A DNA stretch of 38,273 nt from Clostridioides difficile CD160 (GCF_000449425.2 NZ_AVHW01000005.1:1-38273); one strand, 5' to 3'. Numbered from the stretch's first letter, positions 4,778-15,534 are shown. Translations and numbers: made by a program. The notes: generated from the letters alone by a model not told the origin.

Positions 4778-7021
4778 TTAAATATAATATGCTTTTTTTT
4801 CAACTACATGAGTATTTTTTAGCTTTCTAATACCGTGTTCACCAGCGCTTATACCAGTTCCAATTAGTACATTTTCCTCAGTATCAATAATGATGCTTGC
4901 AGGTCTGGTTTTTTCTTTGTATGTCCAAATCGTATCCCATGAATAAGACATTTTTGTAACTATGCTATCATTGTCTCCATAATATACATTGTTAGTTGAA
5001 TCCAAGCATATTATTTTTACAGACGAGTTATGCGTTTTGCTTAATATCAATTCTCCTTCCCTATCTGTTTTAAATATTGTTGCATAATTTGCAAAATAAA
5101 TATCGCCTTCTTGCGCGAGAACTAATCCAAGAGACATGTCATTTACAATTATTTTACTCCATACATTTGTTCCATCTTCTTTCATTTTTCTTAATCCAAA
5201 TTTTTCTCCTGTCCCATACCAACAATTATATATAGCTATAATATTATTTTCTTTATCACATTTAAGCTCCATTACATTATATCCATGTGTAATTGTCCAA
5301 ATCAATTCTCCATCATTTGTAAATTTTCTCATGGTATTATCATAGCCTGCAAAAATTACATTGTCTTTATTATCCGTTGCTAAACCAGGAGTACATTGTT
5401 TGAATATTTGTTTGTTCCAAATTTCTTCTCCATCATTTGCTAGTTTTATTATGCGTCCATCAGAATCGCCAATAAAAATATTTTCCTTTGAGTCTCTAGC
5501 TAGCGAGCTGAGACCTCTCCCTTGAACTGGTTTTCTCCAAATTTGCGCCCCTGTATTTGTTAATTTGATAATCGCCAAAGGCAAAATTGACATTATATTT
5601 TCTTCTGAATCTTTTTCCATTTTCATAACGCCATCTGATGAATCAAAAGGAAAAAACCATATTTGAGCAGGCTCGTTTGTCTCTTCTTTTGTAACTATTT
5701 CAACTTTAGTTACTTTGTGAATTATACTAGGGCTATCTTTTCTTATAACAATCCCTTCTGAATCTTCGGGTATAGTTGGCATTTCCTTAATTTTTCTTAT
5801 ATTTCCAGCCATGACCTCAAATGTGTCGCTACTTTCTGTAACTATATTTTTACCAGTAATAGCCGTAGCGACCAATTCTTTCCCATTACTGGCATATTGC
5901 TTTACTAAGTCAATCTCTGTTTTAACTTCATTTATAGCTGGTATTAATGTCTTGCTAGTTGTTTCAAGTGAAGAAAATTCCATCGTTTCATCAAAAGTTC
6001 CATCTTTACCAGGAGTACCAGGGTCACCTTTATCTCCCTTTGCTCCAGGTTGCCCAGGAGTGCCAGGGTCACCTTTATCTCCCTTTGCTCCAGGTTGCCC
6101 AGGAGTGCCAGGGTCACCTTTATCTCCTTTATCACCAGGTTCGCCCTTTGCCCCAGGGTCGCCTTTATCTCCTTTAGTGTTTCCAACATTAATCCATTCA
6201 TCACCCTTGATATACAAAAAGTTTTCTATTATATAAGCATCACCTAAATTCGCATCTACTGGTAGTTCATCAATAGAATTTAGCACACCTTTTATTTTAA
6301 TTCCTTGCCCTATATCGCCAGTATCGCCTTTTTCTCCAGTATCACCTTTATCACCAGGTTCTCCTTTGTCTCCTTTTACATTTCCAGCATCAATCCAATT
6401 TGTACCATTGTAAACATATAAGTTACCTTGAATCATGTAAGCATCACCCAAGCTTGCATTTGCTGGTAGTTCATCAACAGAGCTAAAAGACCCTTTTATA
6501 TTAATCCCTTTTCCTATATCGCCTTTATCTCCCTTGTCTCCTTTTTCACCTATTAATTCATCTTTTGTAGGGATATTCTTAATAGCATGGTCTAACTCTT
6601 TCAATTTTTCACTTATAATGTCTTTTATTCCAACTATATCCTTGATAATCTCCCAGTCGGGTATATTTTTTATAGCCTCATCCCTGTCTATTCCAGGTAT
6701 TATATTTAAGGTAATTGGATAAGTTGCTACTGCTATATCTTTTTTGTATAAAACAAACTCAGACGTTGTAGTTCCTGCACAAGATAATATGTTATTATCT
6801 AGCTTTGTGCTTATTATAGACCCTTCAATAGCGCAATTTCTTTGAAAAACTCTTTTTTTAGAATCCATAAAAAACGCTTTAGCTGAATAACCTGTTAAAT
6901 CAGAGTCTACGCCATTTTCTGTAAGTCTTATTCTATAATTTATATCATTATCAAATTGTTTAAAAGTTGCTACTTGATATAAATTATTATTAATATCCAC
7001 TATATAAATTGTATCTCTCAA
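4778..7021 (-). CDS. Tail fibre / receptor-binding protein: baseplate domain, collagen repeats, beta-propeller
   Basis: The 747-aa product has three parts. Residues 1-125 resemble the BppU baseplate N-terminal domain ([20 protein letters not shown]). Then follow collagen-like Gly-X-Y stretches ([15 protein letters not shown] and variants) interspersed with two copies of a ~45-residue carbohydrate-fibre module ([20 protein letters not shown]...). Residues about 430-740 are a repeat domain with ~40-residue units carrying IxxDSxxNIIxG and GxxIWxK patterns, a PQQ/kelch-like beta-propeller. I start at TTG 7021 because AGAAGGTGATAGA precedes it; an upstream TTG at 7045 would overlap the neighbour. 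It is paralogous to the next gene (7038-8927) and probably binds the host surface. Confidence 0.85.
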   Translation of the reverse strand: MRDTIYIVDINNNLYQVATFKQFDNDINYRIRLTENGVDSDLTGYSAKAFFMDSKKRVFQRNCAIEGSIISTKLDNNILSCAGTTTSEFVLYKKDIAVATYPITLNIIPGIDRDEAIKNIPDWEIIKDIVGIKDIISEKLKELDHAIKNIPTKDELIGEKGDKGDKGDIGKGINIKGSFSSVDELPANASLGDAYMIQGNLYVYNGTNWIDAGNVKGDKGEPGDKGDTGEKGDTGDIGQGIKIKGVLNSIDELPVDANLGDAYIIENFLYIKGDEWINVGNTKGDKGDPGAKGEPGDKGDKGDPGTPGQPGAKGDKGDPGTPGQPGAKGDKGDPGTPGKDGTFDETMEFSSLETTSKTLIPAINEVKTEIDLVKQYASNGKELVATAITGKNIVTESSDTFEVMAGNIRKIKEMPTIPEDSEGIVIRKDSPSIIHKVTKVEIVTKEETNEPAQIWFFPFDSSDGVMKMEKDSEENIMSILPLAIIKLTNTGAQIWRKPVQGRGLSSLARDSKENIFIGDSDGRIIKLANDGEEIWNKQIFKQCTPGLATDNKDNVIFAGYDNTMRKFTNDGELIWTITHGYNVMELKCDKENNIIAIYNCWYGTGEKFGLRKMKEDGTNVWSKIIVNDMSLGLVLAQEGDIYFANYATIFKTDREGELILSKTHNSSVKIICLDSTNNVYYGDNDSIVTKMSYSWDTIWTYKEKTRPASIIIDTEENVLIGTGISAGEHGIRKLKNTHVVEKKAYYI
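6011..6127 (-). repeat. 45-bp tandem repeat in the collagen region
   Basis: Three units, 6011-6055, 6056-6100 and 6101-6127 (partial), encode [15 protein letters not shown]. Units 1 and 2 differ at a single base and unit 3 matches for its first 27 bases. In-frame gain or loss of 45-bp units would lengthen or shorten the fibre shaft without a frameshift. Confidence 0.85.
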
Positions 7022-7037
7022 TCTATCACCTTCTTTT

Positions 7038-8927
7038 TTATTCAAAATAAGCTATATTTTCAACTGTATGTGTGTTTTTCATTTTCTTTATTACTCCTTT
7101 ATTATCTCCAACTATTATATTTTCTTTTGAATCTAAAGATATAGAGAGCGCCCATTGTCCCCAGTTAATTTTCCAAGTTAGAGTCCCTCCAGGAGTTAAC
7201 TTACTTAATAATTCATCCTGTCCACCAGTATAAATGTTATTTTCATAGTCAACACTTAAAACACTTGTACCGCGCCAAGCATCTTCATATTGCCATATCT
7301 CAATTCCATCGGCTGTGATTTTGCCAGTAGTATTAGAATTACCATTTATAATATTTCCTTGATGGTCTATTTTTACAAAAAAAATTATTCCTGTGCTTCC
7401 GCTATATTTCCAAACCTCTTGCCCGTCAGCTGATATTTTTCTAATTGTTTTATCTGAACTTCCACTTATTATGTTATTTTCATTATCTGTGTCAAGACTA
7501 CTTATCGTATCAGTATGACCTGTGAAAGTCCAAATTAATTTTTCATCAGAAGTGATTTTTTTTATCGTTTTTTCAGCCGTCGTAAATATAATGTTATTTT
7601 CAGAATCTGTTTTAAGTGTAATTACTTGCCTTGTATTTCCCGATATTTGCTTTAACATCGTGCCTTTACTGTTAAACTCTCCTATATATCCATTTGCGCT
7701 TGCGACTAAGATTTTCCCATCTGTATTTATACTTATTGCGCTTAAATTACTTGACCCAAGTTCGCTCGTTTCCCAAGCTAGCACATTTTCTGTTGTTATT
7801 TTTTTTACCTTCGTTCCAGTTGTGTAAATTATATTATCTTCATTATCTACACTAATATAAAAAATCCAGTTCGGATTATCTGTGTTTGCCCACAACTCGC
7901 CTGGAGTTGCTTCTCCTTCTGTAATTTTTGTTTCTAGTTTGATTATTTTATTTATTACATCAGAACTGTTTTTCCTTATAACTACTCCTTCCGAATCCTC
8001 GGGAATGTCGGGAGTCTCTTTTATTTTTCCTACATTTTCAGCTATAACCTCAAAAGAATCTGTACTCAAAGTTGGGACTTTTTTATCAGTTAAGGCATTA
8101 GCCAGCATCTCCTTACCATTTTCTAGAAATTGATTTGCTTCTCCTGTATTTCTTTTTATTTCATTAGTTGCATTTATAATTGTTTTATTAGCTGTTATGA
8201 GTGCGCTGAATCTCTTAGACTCGTCAAAAGTTCCATCTATGCCAGGTTCTCCAGGGTCACCTTTATCGCCCTTTGCTCCAGGTTGCCCAGGAGCGCCAGG
8301 GTCACCTTTATCTCCCTTTATGCCATCTTCGCCAGGTTCTCCAGGGTCACCTTTATAGCCCTTGTCACCTTTTTCCCCAAGTTCTCCAGGGTCACCTTTT
8401 TCACCTTTTACACTTCCAGCTTCAAGCCACTTTTCATTGAATATATATATCATTCTATCTATTACATACACATCACCTAAATTAGCATTTGTTGGTAATT
8501 CATTGACTGAATTTAAGATACCTTTTATTTTTATATCTTGACCCTTATTACCTTTTTCTCCTTTGTCGCCCTTTTCCCCCTTATTGCCTTTGTCGCCCTG
8601 CTCTCCTTTTATATCTCCAGTATCGACCCAGGCATTATTACTCCAAACATATAAATTTCCATCTATTATATACCCGTCGCCTAAATTAGCATTTTGGGGA
8701 AGTTCATCTATAGAGTCAAAAGACCCTTTTATATTTAAATCCTCGCCAGGGTCGCCTTTTTCCCCTTTATCCCCCTTTTCACCTTTTAGATTATCAGTTG
8801 GAGGGATTTCAAGTATTGCATCATCAACTTTTTTTATTTCTTCTTCTAAATTTTCAACTACATTAATAATATCATTTAATATATCCTTATTGCCTAGAGG
8901 CTCTTTTTCTTCAATGTATTTTTCCAA
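7038..8927 (-). CDS. Tail fibre protein, collagen shaft plus beta-propeller (paralogue of 4778-7021)
   Basis: The 629-aa product starts with a coiled-coil-like segment (residues 1-50), then Gly-X-Y collagen stretches ([25 protein letters not shown]) alternating with the same DELPxNANLGDxYxIDxxxY module seen in its neighbour. Residues about 310-625 form a repeated propeller: units with SVDxENNII and TADGxEIWxY patterns recur about every 40 residues, seven or so in all. TTG 8927 is the likely start, since AGGAGGGGC lies upstream; a longer reading from 8948 would overlap the endopeptidase gene. It ends in the same closing motif ([10 protein letters not shown]) as the other fibre, so the two arose by duplication. 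Likely role: host recognition at the tail tip. Confidence 0.85.
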   Translation of the reverse strand: MEKYIEEKEPLGNKDILNDIINVVENLEEEIKKVDDAILEIPPTDNLKGEKGDKGEKGDPGEDLNIKGSFDSIDELPQNANLGDGYIIDGNLYVWSNNAWVDTGDIKGEQGDKGNKGEKGDKGEKGNKGQDIKIKGILNSVNELPTNANLGDVYVIDRMIYIFNEKWLEAGSVKGEKGDPGELGEKGDKGYKGDPGEPGEDGIKGDKGDPGAPGQPGAKGDKGDPGEPGIDGTFDESKRFSALITANKTIINATNEIKRNTGEANQFLENGKEMLANALTDKKVPTLSTDSFEVIAENVGKIKETPDIPEDSEGVVIRKNSSDVINKIIKLETKITEGEATPGELWANTDNPNWIFYISVDNEDNIIYTTGTKVKKITTENVLAWETSELGSSNLSAISINTDGKILVASANGYIGEFNSKGTMLKQISGNTRQVITLKTDSENNIIFTTAEKTIKKITSDEKLIWTFTGHTDTISSLDTDNENNIISGSSDKTIRKISADGQEVWKYSGSTGIIFFVKIDHQGNIINGNSNTTGKITADGIEIWQYEDAWRGTSVLSVDYENNIYTGGQDELLSKLTPGGTLTWKINWGQWALSISLDSKENIIVGDNKGVIKKMKNTHTVENIAYFE

Positions 8928-8928
8928 T

Positions 8929-11823
8929 TTAGCCCCTCCTATTTTCATTCGCTAGATTAGTTTCTAGTATTTCTATTTTATTTGTAAGCTCTTTTATAGT
9001 GTTGTTAGTTTCATTTTTATAGTTTTCAAAATCGTTCAAAGTCTTTTGTAACGATAATTGAAGTACTGCCAGGTGCGAAGTTATATCTTGCGAGTAAACT
9101 CCTTCTCCAGCTTCCTCAGATACATCTTTGAATACATATTGACTTATAGGGTTTTCTAAATTTGACTCTATGTCTAGTTGTAATCTATGTTCTATATTAT
9201 TTTCATTCACAGTTTTTAGATTGTATGGTGTAAAGACATTTGATTGAACTGTGCTATTTTTTACAAAGTCAATACAATTTTCTACTATGTTACTGCCATC
9301 TCTAGTATTTGCCATCCTATATGGTGTATTTATACTTACAGACCTTGTTAATTGATTTAAATTATTACACACTAAATAGTCCCATGGCATTTTATTAGAA
9401 CCGCAATTATACGTCGAGGCTTCTTGTGGGTTTATATGTTGTGTATTTAGCCCTGTATGAATATAACTTTTGCCATTTCTCTCTCCAAATTCAAATATTT
9501 CAACTCCGTTTAGATACCCCCTAATGGCATCATTTGAAACATATAAATAAGCATTATCGTTATATTTGAGTCTGATTGCTTTCCCTATTCCTTCCCCAAA
9601 TTGCGCTGTAGCATCTATCGCACACTTTGCTCCGTTTCCTTCAAATAGTAATATAAAGGGGTTAGAAGAACTTGAGGTTATTCTGTCGCACGCTATTGTC
9701 CCCGACTGGATGTATGAGGCATTTATATATATCCTTCCATTTTCCAAGTAAATCCCTTGTGTTTGACCATTGTTAGTCAACTTATTAAATATATCTCTTT
9801 GCGTTTGAGCCTCTACGGCGCTTTCCGCCTCTCTCTCTGCTATTGGAGTTGATATATCAGTCGCAATATCTTCAATAGTCTTGCCTTGCAAGCTAAAGGA
9901 AACAGCTCTTATAGTTACATTTCCATTACTATCTACCGCAAAAGTAATATTTCCACTATTATCTCTAACGGTTAGATTTTTAGCATTTATATAAGTTCCT
10001 TCAATAGTTCCCGATTTGATGTAGCTGGCATTTATAAAAAGTTCATTTCCAACTAAATATATCCCTTTTGCTTGCCCATTATTTGTAAGTTTGTTAAATA
10101 TTTCAAGTTGGGTAATTGCATCTATTTCAGTACCTATAATATCGTCTAGTGTCTTACCTTTTAAAGTAAAATTAGTAGCTTTTATAGTAACATTTCCAAA
10201 GCTATCAACTCCGAATGTAATATCCCCATTTCCATCTGTAACCGTTAGCTCTTTTGCATCTATATAAGTCCCTTTAAGCCTTCCAGCTACAACCTTATCT
10301 ACGTCTAAATCCCTTATTAATGCGTGTCCGATAGCCACTTCCTCAAAATATTCCGCTCCATCTGCGATTTTTCTTGTAGATGCTCCAACCTGGTCTGAAA
10401 ACTCTGTAAATCTCCCATGAGTATTTCCTGCTCTAACTCTGTAATACCAGGTTTGAACCGGCTTTACTTCATGTAAAAAGGCGCTTGCTTGACCGGAATA
10501 TATTCTATTATTAAAATTAACAGTATCCGGCACAAAGTCTTTTAGCTGAGAGGCATACAATTCATAAGTATAGTAATTTTTATTTTCATAGCTCCATTCT
10601 AACTGAACTGTTGCAAATAAACCATTTGCCTTTAATGTCGATGTTTGAGGAAGTGTGTCCGGAAATTTGCCATTATCAACTTCAAAGTCGTCTAAGTCGT
10701 CATGTACTTTCCCTAACGAGTTTTCTATGCTATTTAATCTATCTTTAAAGCCTGCAAAATGATTTACCAGATTTCCAATTTCTATAGAATTATATCTCTG
10801 CATAATAGGGTCATAATTAGTTTTTACAACCCTGGCGGTTGCATTTATTTGCATCCTTAAATCTCTAACAATCACTTCATCATCCATATTGACCGTTTCT
10901 AGTATCTCATAATCTTTGTAGTTTTCTGTTTGAGATAAATCTATAAAATCGACTTTGTAATTAGCACTAGGTAAGTCTTTTTTATTATAAAACCACTTTT
11001 GAGCCTTGCTCCTTAGTTGATTTACATTTGTTACATCCTCGCCAGTAAAATCAATGTACGCAATTTTTCGCGTTGGATATTTTCTTATATTTTCACTTTC
11101 AATATACTTTTCGGGTAAGGTAATTTTTACACTTTCAGTAGTATCGTCTGATTGTTGGTCAACTTGAGCATAAGGGTATATCATAGTAACTACATCCTGG
11201 ATGTCATATTCAGCCTCTAATCCGACTAAATTTTTTCTATATGCTATTAATACATTGTTACTTTCTCCGATTGAGTCATTTACATATATATCAAAATTAT
11301 CCCTTTTAATCTTTGCACCATTTCCAAAAGTATCTAAGATACTTCCGCGTGCGCCTTGTATAGCTTCATATGTGTTTACGCACTCTATATTGAAACTATA
11401 TTCTCCTGTTAAATTAGAATGACCCACAAAGTTATTTTGTTCTGCACTATTTCTAAATAGGGCGTTTAAAGCCTGTTCACATGTACATTTTTCAAACTCT
11501 ACTTTTTCAATAAAATTTTCTCTTAAATCATACGATATATGTTGCGCTTTGACCTTAATAGTCCCCATCAACTCTTTAGATATATAATAAATTCTAAATA
11601 GTTGCCCTTTAAGACCTGGAGAAGCATCAGCCTTAACTATCATTCCATAATTTATACTTTCAAATAAAAAAGAGTCTACATAGTAAGTAAACTCTAATTC
11701 AAATATTCCATTTATTTCTTCAATTACTTGCACATCTGTAGCGTCTTTTAATATGCCCAGCCCATTATGTGTAAAATCTGTTTCACTTCCACTATAAAGC
11801 TTTATATTGCCTAGTTTATTCAA
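8929..11823 (-). CDS. Tail-associated endopeptidase-like protein (Tal / prophage tail protein)
   Basis: This 964-aa protein has an N-terminal baseplate hub domain of the prophage-endopeptidase-tail type (residues 1-370; pattern LEFTYYVDSFLFESINYGM and AQHISYDLRE). A fibronectin-like beta domain follows (about 390-480: VQLEWSYENKNYYTYELYAS, TWYYRVRAGNTHG), then two near-identical modules (FNKLTNNGQAKGIY... and FNKLTNNGQTQGIY..., SYIxSGTIEGTYINAK), and a C-terminal helical segment (TLNDFENYKNETNN). The hub forms the tail tip below the distal tail protein. No clear catalytic residues are visible, so hydrolase activity is uncertain. TTG start at 11823 with GAGGTGA 6 bases upstream. Confidence 0.85.
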   Translation of the reverse strand: MNKLGNIKLYSGSETDFTHNGLGILKDATDVQVIEEINGIFELEFTYYVDSFLFESINYGMIVKADASPGLKGQLFRIYYISKELMGTIKVKAQHISYDLRENFIEKVEFEKCTCEQALNALFRNSAEQNNFVGHSNLTGEYSFNIECVNTYEAIQGARGSILDTFGNGAKIKRDNFDIYVNDSIGESNNVLIAYRKNLVGLEAEYDIQDVVTMIYPYAQVDQQSDDTTESVKITLPEKYIESENIRKYPTRKIAYIDFTGEDVTNVNQLRSKAQKWFYNKKDLPSANYKVDFIDLSQTENYKDYEILETVNMDDEVIVRDLRMQINATARVVKTNYDPIMQRYNSIEIGNLVNHFAGFKDRLNSIENSLGKVHDDLDDFEVDNGKFPDTLPQTSTLKANGLFATVQLEWSYENKNYYTYELYASQLKDFVPDTVNFNNRIYSGQASAFLHEVKPVQTWYYRVRAGNTHGRFTEFSDQVGASTRKIADGAEYFEEVAIGHALIRDLDVDKVVAGRLKGTYIDAKELTVTDGNGDITFGVDSFGNVTIKATNFTLKGKTLDDIIGTEIDAITQLEIFNKLTNNGQAKGIYLVGNELFINASYIKSGTIEGTYINAKNLTVRDNSGNITFAVDSNGNVTIRAVSFSLQGKTIEDIATDISTPIAEREAESAVEAQTQRDIFNKLTNNGQTQGIYLENGRIYINASYIQSGTIACDRITSSSSNPFILLFEGNGAKCAIDATAQFGEGIGKAIRLKYNDNAYLYVSNDAIRGYLNGVEIFEFGERNGKSYIHTGLNTQHINPQEASTYNCGSNKMPWDYLVCNNLNQLTRSVSINTPYRMANTRDGSNIVENCIDFVKNSTVQSNVFTPYNLKTVNENNIEHRLQLDIESNLENPISQYVFKDVSEEAGEGVYSQDITSHLAVLQLSLQKTLNDFENYKNETNNTIKELTNKIEILETNLANENRRG

Positions 11824-11862
11824 TTTATCACCTCATTAGCTCCAATCATTTAAAGACTTCCT

Positions 11863-12597
11863 TTATAATACTATCCAATTAGGATTTATTTCTATAGCAT
11901 TTACTTCGCCCTCCCAAGTTATTTTATTTTCACCATGTTCTAGCGTTGGGAACTCGCTAAACATTTTGCTATTTTCATTTACTAATTTTTTTGTTACAGC
12001 ATCAATTTTATAAGCGTTCATCATATCGCTATCAATTATAATATTATCTTTCACACCTTTTAAAATGAGCTTTTGAGTATTTATTTTAATGTTTATATCT
12101 CCATTTCCAAATATTTTGATGGCTGGATATGATACATCGTAACTATTAAATACTGAAGTATTTTCTATACCTTCAGTATTTATTAATATATTATTGTAAT
12201 TAACTATACGCTTGAATGGCTTGCAATCGAACTCGATAACAAATTCTCCAAAATTTTTATACATTCTTTCTATTTCAAGAGCATTAGGGCAATAAGCTTC
12301 ATAATAGTAATTTCTATTTTCTATATACAACTTTCCATAAGAAAAGTCTTTTTGTAGCCAGTCGGTTAGCTCCATCGCCACATTTTCTATATCAATATTC
12401 TTTGAATCTAAATCACACTCTATAGATAATATAAAGTTTTCATAATTTCCACCATCAATTACAAGGTCACCATTTCTGCCTGGTACACTCTTTTTTTCTG
12501 TAGACCTTTTAGGGGTACTTAAATCATTAATTTTTTTGATTTTTATTCCAAAATCTTTGCTATTTCTATTTTTATATATAAAGTACAGCCTAAGCAC
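11863..12597 (-). CDS. Distal tail protein (Dit family)
   Basis: The 244-aa protein has the Dit signature near residues 28-52: KRSTEKKSVPGRNGDLVIDG with the following NYENF. Dit forms the ring that joins the tail tube to the hub and fibres. The gene lies between the tape measure and the tail hub, its standard place. The start is odd: the only in-frame GTG (12597) lies inside the AGGAGGTG ribosome binding site (12595-12602), leaving no spacing, whereas a CTG at 12588 would be ideally spaced (8 bases). The product may therefore begin at a rare CTG codon, which would drop three residues. Confidence 0.88.
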   Translation of the reverse strand: MLRLYFIYKNRNSKDFGIKIKKINDLSTPKRSTEKKSVPGRNGDLVIDGGNYENFILSIECDLDSKNIDIENVAMELTDWLQKDFSYGKLYIENRNYYYEAYCPNALEIERMYKNFGEFVIEFDCKPFKRIVNYNNILINTEGIENTSVFNSYDVSYPAIKIFGNGDINIKINTQKLILKGVKDNIIIDSDMMNAYKIDAVTKKLVNENSKMFSEFPTLEHGENKITWEGEVNAIEINPNWIVL

Positions 12598-12600
12598 CTC

Positions 12601-15237
12601 CTACACCAAAACACCATGACGTTTTAAATATAAGGACGCTTTTCTCATTAAATCGTCCATGTCTTGCTCCCTGTTATTATTGAAGTTTTCTATGTTTAGA
12701 TTTAATGCACCCAATATGCCACCTGTTTCTTTATTCTCGTTTTCATTTTTCTTTTGTATCTGTTGTTCAGCTGTATAATTTGTTGCTACTGCTATGCTTT
12801 GAGTTGCTTTTGTTGACTCTAAATCTACTGTTGCTTTTAATCTATTTGCCAAGCTAGACAGGTTGCTATCAACGTCTTTCTCTAAGTTAGGTGTCTCTAC
12901 ATCTATCCCAACGCCAACACCCTTAACTATATTAGCCCCTATAATATCTCTAAAAATTCGAGATGGAGAATGTATCCCCAACACTGATTTAGCTTTCTTT
13001 AAAATGCTATTTGCAAATCCTCCTACTTTACCCAATAGCCATTTCATATTGCCCGATATACCATTCCAAAGCCCAGTCACTATGTTTTTACCAATATTTA
13101 TAACTTTTCCAGGAAGGGTTTTAACTGTATTAATAAAAGCATTTACCAAAGAAGTAGCTGACTTTTTTGCTGAACTTGCTAAACTACTTCCCCAATTTGC
13201 CATTTTTGTAACTACTTGAGTTAAGAATCCCCAAATCTTGCCAGGAAGCTGAGAAAAGAATTTTACTACATTATTTAAGAAGCCACTTCCAATTTCAATA
13301 GCTTTATTTTTAATGTTAGTACCCCATTCACTAATTTTAGTTACAACTATTACAAGCCCAGCCCAAATTTTCCCAGGCATTTCAGTGAAAAATTTTACTA
13401 TAGTACTAACAAAGTTAGTTCCAATTTCAACTGCCTTATTTTTTAGATTAGTACCCCATTCCCCAACTTTAGTTATCACAGCCACAAGTCCCGTCCAAAT
13501 CTTGCCAGGGAGTTCAGTGAACCACCCAACAATAGTGCTTATAGTCGCTGGGATTGTTTCTGTAAAAAAAGCTGTAATAGCATTCCAGCCATTTACAAAG
13601 CCATCTTTCAGTCCATTCATTACATTTCCAGCTACATCCTTTAGACCCGAAAAGGCATCACCTAAGAATCCAGTAAAGGAAGCAAAGGCGTTCGGAATAA
13701 TTTCAGTGAAGAATCTGCAAATACCATTGAATACAGTTTCTGCAACTTCTTTAATATTATTCCATGCTGTTATAACCGCATTTCTAAAGCCCTCATTAGT
13801 ATTCCAAAGATGTACAAGTCCAGCAACTAATAGTCCAATCGCAACTAAAGCTATAGTAAAAGGGTTCATTGCCATAACCAGTGCTAGACCCTTTTGTGCT
13901 ATGCTTACAGCTTGAGTTATCGCCTTAAATTGCTTAAAAGCTTCAACCATTTTTTGCACCTTGTCAACAGCTTTAAACACAGCAAAAGCCCCGCCAAGTA
14001 AGCCAAGAGCGGGTAAAATTATATTAATATTTCTTACAAATCCAGTCAATAGAACTGATAGAACTTTAAATACAACTTTAAAAGTAGTGGCTATAGCTGG
14101 AATTTTATCTTTTATAGAGGCTGAAAATTTTTCAATTTGCGGGACTCCCTCTTTTGCGAACCAGTTTGCAAATTCATTCAAAAGTGGTAAAACAGCCTCC
14201 CCAAGTGGTAGTAAAACACCAACTTCTAGCTGTCTTTTTATACCTTCGACAGCCTCTCCAAAACTGCTATATTTTATCTCATTTATTTTATCTAATGCGT
14301 CAACGCTCCCCGATATTTTCCCATCCATATCAGTAAGAGACTTAACTGCATCCTCACCTAAATCTTCCCATTTCGTACCAAATAGCTGAACGCCAAGCTG
14401 ATTTCTCTTAACATCATCCTCGACATTCCCAAGTGCTGTTGTAACTTCCATAAATGCGTCTTTTGCATCTTTGCCACCTTTTGCAAATTTAGCTGTCAAC
14501 TCATCTGCATTAAGCCCCAGGTCTGTGAAAGCTTGTTTCGTACCAGCTGAACCGTCCTTAGTCCTTATTCCAAATTCCTTAACTGCATCGTTTAAATAAT
14601 CTAGCTGATATACTCCATTTTCCGCGCCATTTGACATCATGTTGAACATTTCTTCCGCTGATATTCCTAAATCACTATAGTACACCGAATATTCCGCTAA
14701 CTGGTCAGCCAAGTCCCCATTTTGATTGAGTCCATTTTGAGCGCCTTGTGCCATTAAGTTATAACTTTCCTCTGCGGTCATTCCGAACTGCTTCATCATG
14801 CTGTTTGCCCCAAGTATGCCTTCGTTTATATCTATATCAAAAGTATCTCGCATGGCTATAGCGCTCTCAGTTGCTTTTTCTATGTTAGATGCGTCAATAC
14901 CATCCAAATTTTGCTTGATGCTAGACATAGCATTTCCTATGTCCTCGAAATTTTCACCAAAATTATGCTTATATACATTTTGCATGGCTTCGCCAAATCC
15001 ATTTACTTTAGCATTTGCTTCTCCTGTAGATGCTTCAAAACCATTCATAGCCTTCGCATATTCATCTGTAAATTTAACCGCTTTGACTGTTGTTGCCCCT
15101 AGTGCTGTTCCTATCCCTGCAACTCCTGCGATTGCTAGTTTAGCCCCTTTTTTTGCTACACCATTAAGCCCTCCAAGACCTTTTTCTATGCCTGCTGTAT
15201 CTAATAAGGTCTTTAGTATAATAGACCCATCTGCCAA
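12601..15237 (-). CDS. Tail tape measure protein
   Basis: The 878-aa protein sets tail length and is ejected with the DNA. The N-terminal ~300 residues match the TP901-type tape measure core (GLGGLNGVAKKGAKLAIAGV, later FGMTAEESYNLMAQGAQNGL and LGISAEEMFNMMSNGAENG). Two hydrophobic stretches (LSVLLTGFVRNINIILPALG and MNPFTIALVAIGLLVAGLVH) lie mid-protein, then a tryptophan-spaced repeat (GKIWTGLVAVITKVGEWGTN, GKIWAGLVIVVTKISEWGTN, GKIWGFLTQVVTKMANWGSS). The C-terminus has LGIHSPSRIFRDIIG, a frequent tape measure motif. It sits between the tail chaperones and Dit, interrupted only by the DUF4236 gene. Confidence 0.93.
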   Translation of the reverse strand: MADGSIILKTLLDTAGIEKGLGGLNGVAKKGAKLAIAGVAGIGTALGATTVKAVKFTDEYAKAMNGFEASTGEANAKVNGFGEAMQNVYKHNFGENFEDIGNAMSSIKQNLDGIDASNIEKATESAIAMRDTFDIDINEGILGANSMMKQFGMTAEESYNLMAQGAQNGLNQNGDLADQLAEYSVYYSDLGISAEEMFNMMSNGAENGVYQLDYLNDAVKEFGIRTKDGSAGTKQAFTDLGLNADELTAKFAKGGKDAKDAFMEVTTALGNVEDDVKRNQLGVQLFGTKWEDLGEDAVKSLTDMDGKISGSVDALDKINEIKYSSFGEAVEGIKRQLEVGVLLPLGEAVLPLLNEFANWFAKEGVPQIEKFSASIKDKIPAIATTFKVVFKVLSVLLTGFVRNINIILPALGLLGGAFAVFKAVDKVQKMVEAFKQFKAITQAVSIAQKGLALVMAMNPFTIALVAIGLLVAGLVHLWNTNEGFRNAVITAWNNIKEVAETVFNGICRFFTEIIPNAFASFTGFLGDAFSGLKDVAGNVMNGLKDGFVNGWNAITAFFTETIPATISTIVGWFTELPGKIWTGLVAVITKVGEWGTNLKNKAVEIGTNFVSTIVKFFTEMPGKIWAGLVIVVTKISEWGTNIKNKAIEIGSGFLNNVVKFFSQLPGKIWGFLTQVVTKMANWGSSLASSAKKSATSLVNAFINTVKTLPGKVINIGKNIVTGLWNGISGNMKWLLGKVGGFANSILKKAKSVLGIHSPSRIFRDIIGANIVKGVGVGIDVETPNLEKDVDSNLSSLANRLKATVDLESTKATQSIAVATNYTAEQQIQKKNENENKETGGILGALNLNIENFNNNREQDMDDLMRKASLYLKRHGVLV

Positions 15238-15263
15238 TCTCTCACCCCCTTACGAGTGCAATA

Positions 15264-15300
15264 AAAAAAGCAACTACCAAAAAGGTAATTGCTTTTTTAT
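15264..15300 (-). terminator. Terminator between the DUF4236 gene and the tape measure gene
   Basis: On the minus strand GCAATTACC and GGTAGTTGC (15284-15292 and 15270-15278) form a 9-bp stem with one G-U pair and a 5-base loop, followed by seven T. Flanking A and T tracts make it usable in both directions. It isolates the DUF4236 gene from the tape measure gene, or attenuates late transcription there. Confidence 0.75.
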
Positions 15301-15330
15301 CTATATATTAAATTGTTTTTATATAAAAAA

Positions 15331-15534
15331 TCATTTAGGTTTGCGTTTTTTAGTACTTGTTTTTGTATAAGATATACCTGTGCCAGGTATTCCAACCGTT
15401 GCCGACTTTCTTCCTTTACTATTTACTGATACTCTAGCGCCCTTTGTCCCTGCACTTATGCCTACACTTTTTTTACCAATGTTCAGCTTTAATCCGCAAC
15501 CTAAATTTATACTTTTTTTGAAATTAAACCCCAT
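15331..15534 (-). CDS. DUF4236 protein (67 aa), moron-like insertion
   Basis: The 67-aa basic product (MGFNFKKSINLGCGLKLNIG..., ending PGTGISYTKTSTKKRKPK) carries the DUF4236 pattern: repeated short beta strands with glycine turns (KKSVGISAGTKGARVSVNSK). I chose ATG 15534 since GGGGGG lies 7 bases upstream. Its function is unknown. It is out of place inside a conserved tail module, between the Gp15 chaperone and the tape measure. It is bracketed by its own hairpins (15550-15590 upstream, 15264-15300 downstream), the mark of a moron, a cargo gene transcribed independently in lysogens. Confidence 0.8.
   Translation of the reverse strand: MGFNFKKSINLGCGLKLNIGKKSVGISAGTKGARVSVNSKGRKSATVGIPGTGISYTKTSTKKRKPK

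Noticed and set aside
5811-6247. Plus-strand open frames rich in proline opposite the collagen region
   Set aside because: They are mirror images of the Gly-X-Y codons on the minus strand; they have no ribosome sites and disagree with the direction of the operon.
12863-15370. Several long plus-strand frames opposite the tape measure gene
   Set aside because: They are shadows of a long alanine/glycine/lysine-rich gene. The minus-strand frame has the tape measure motifs, start signals and operon context.
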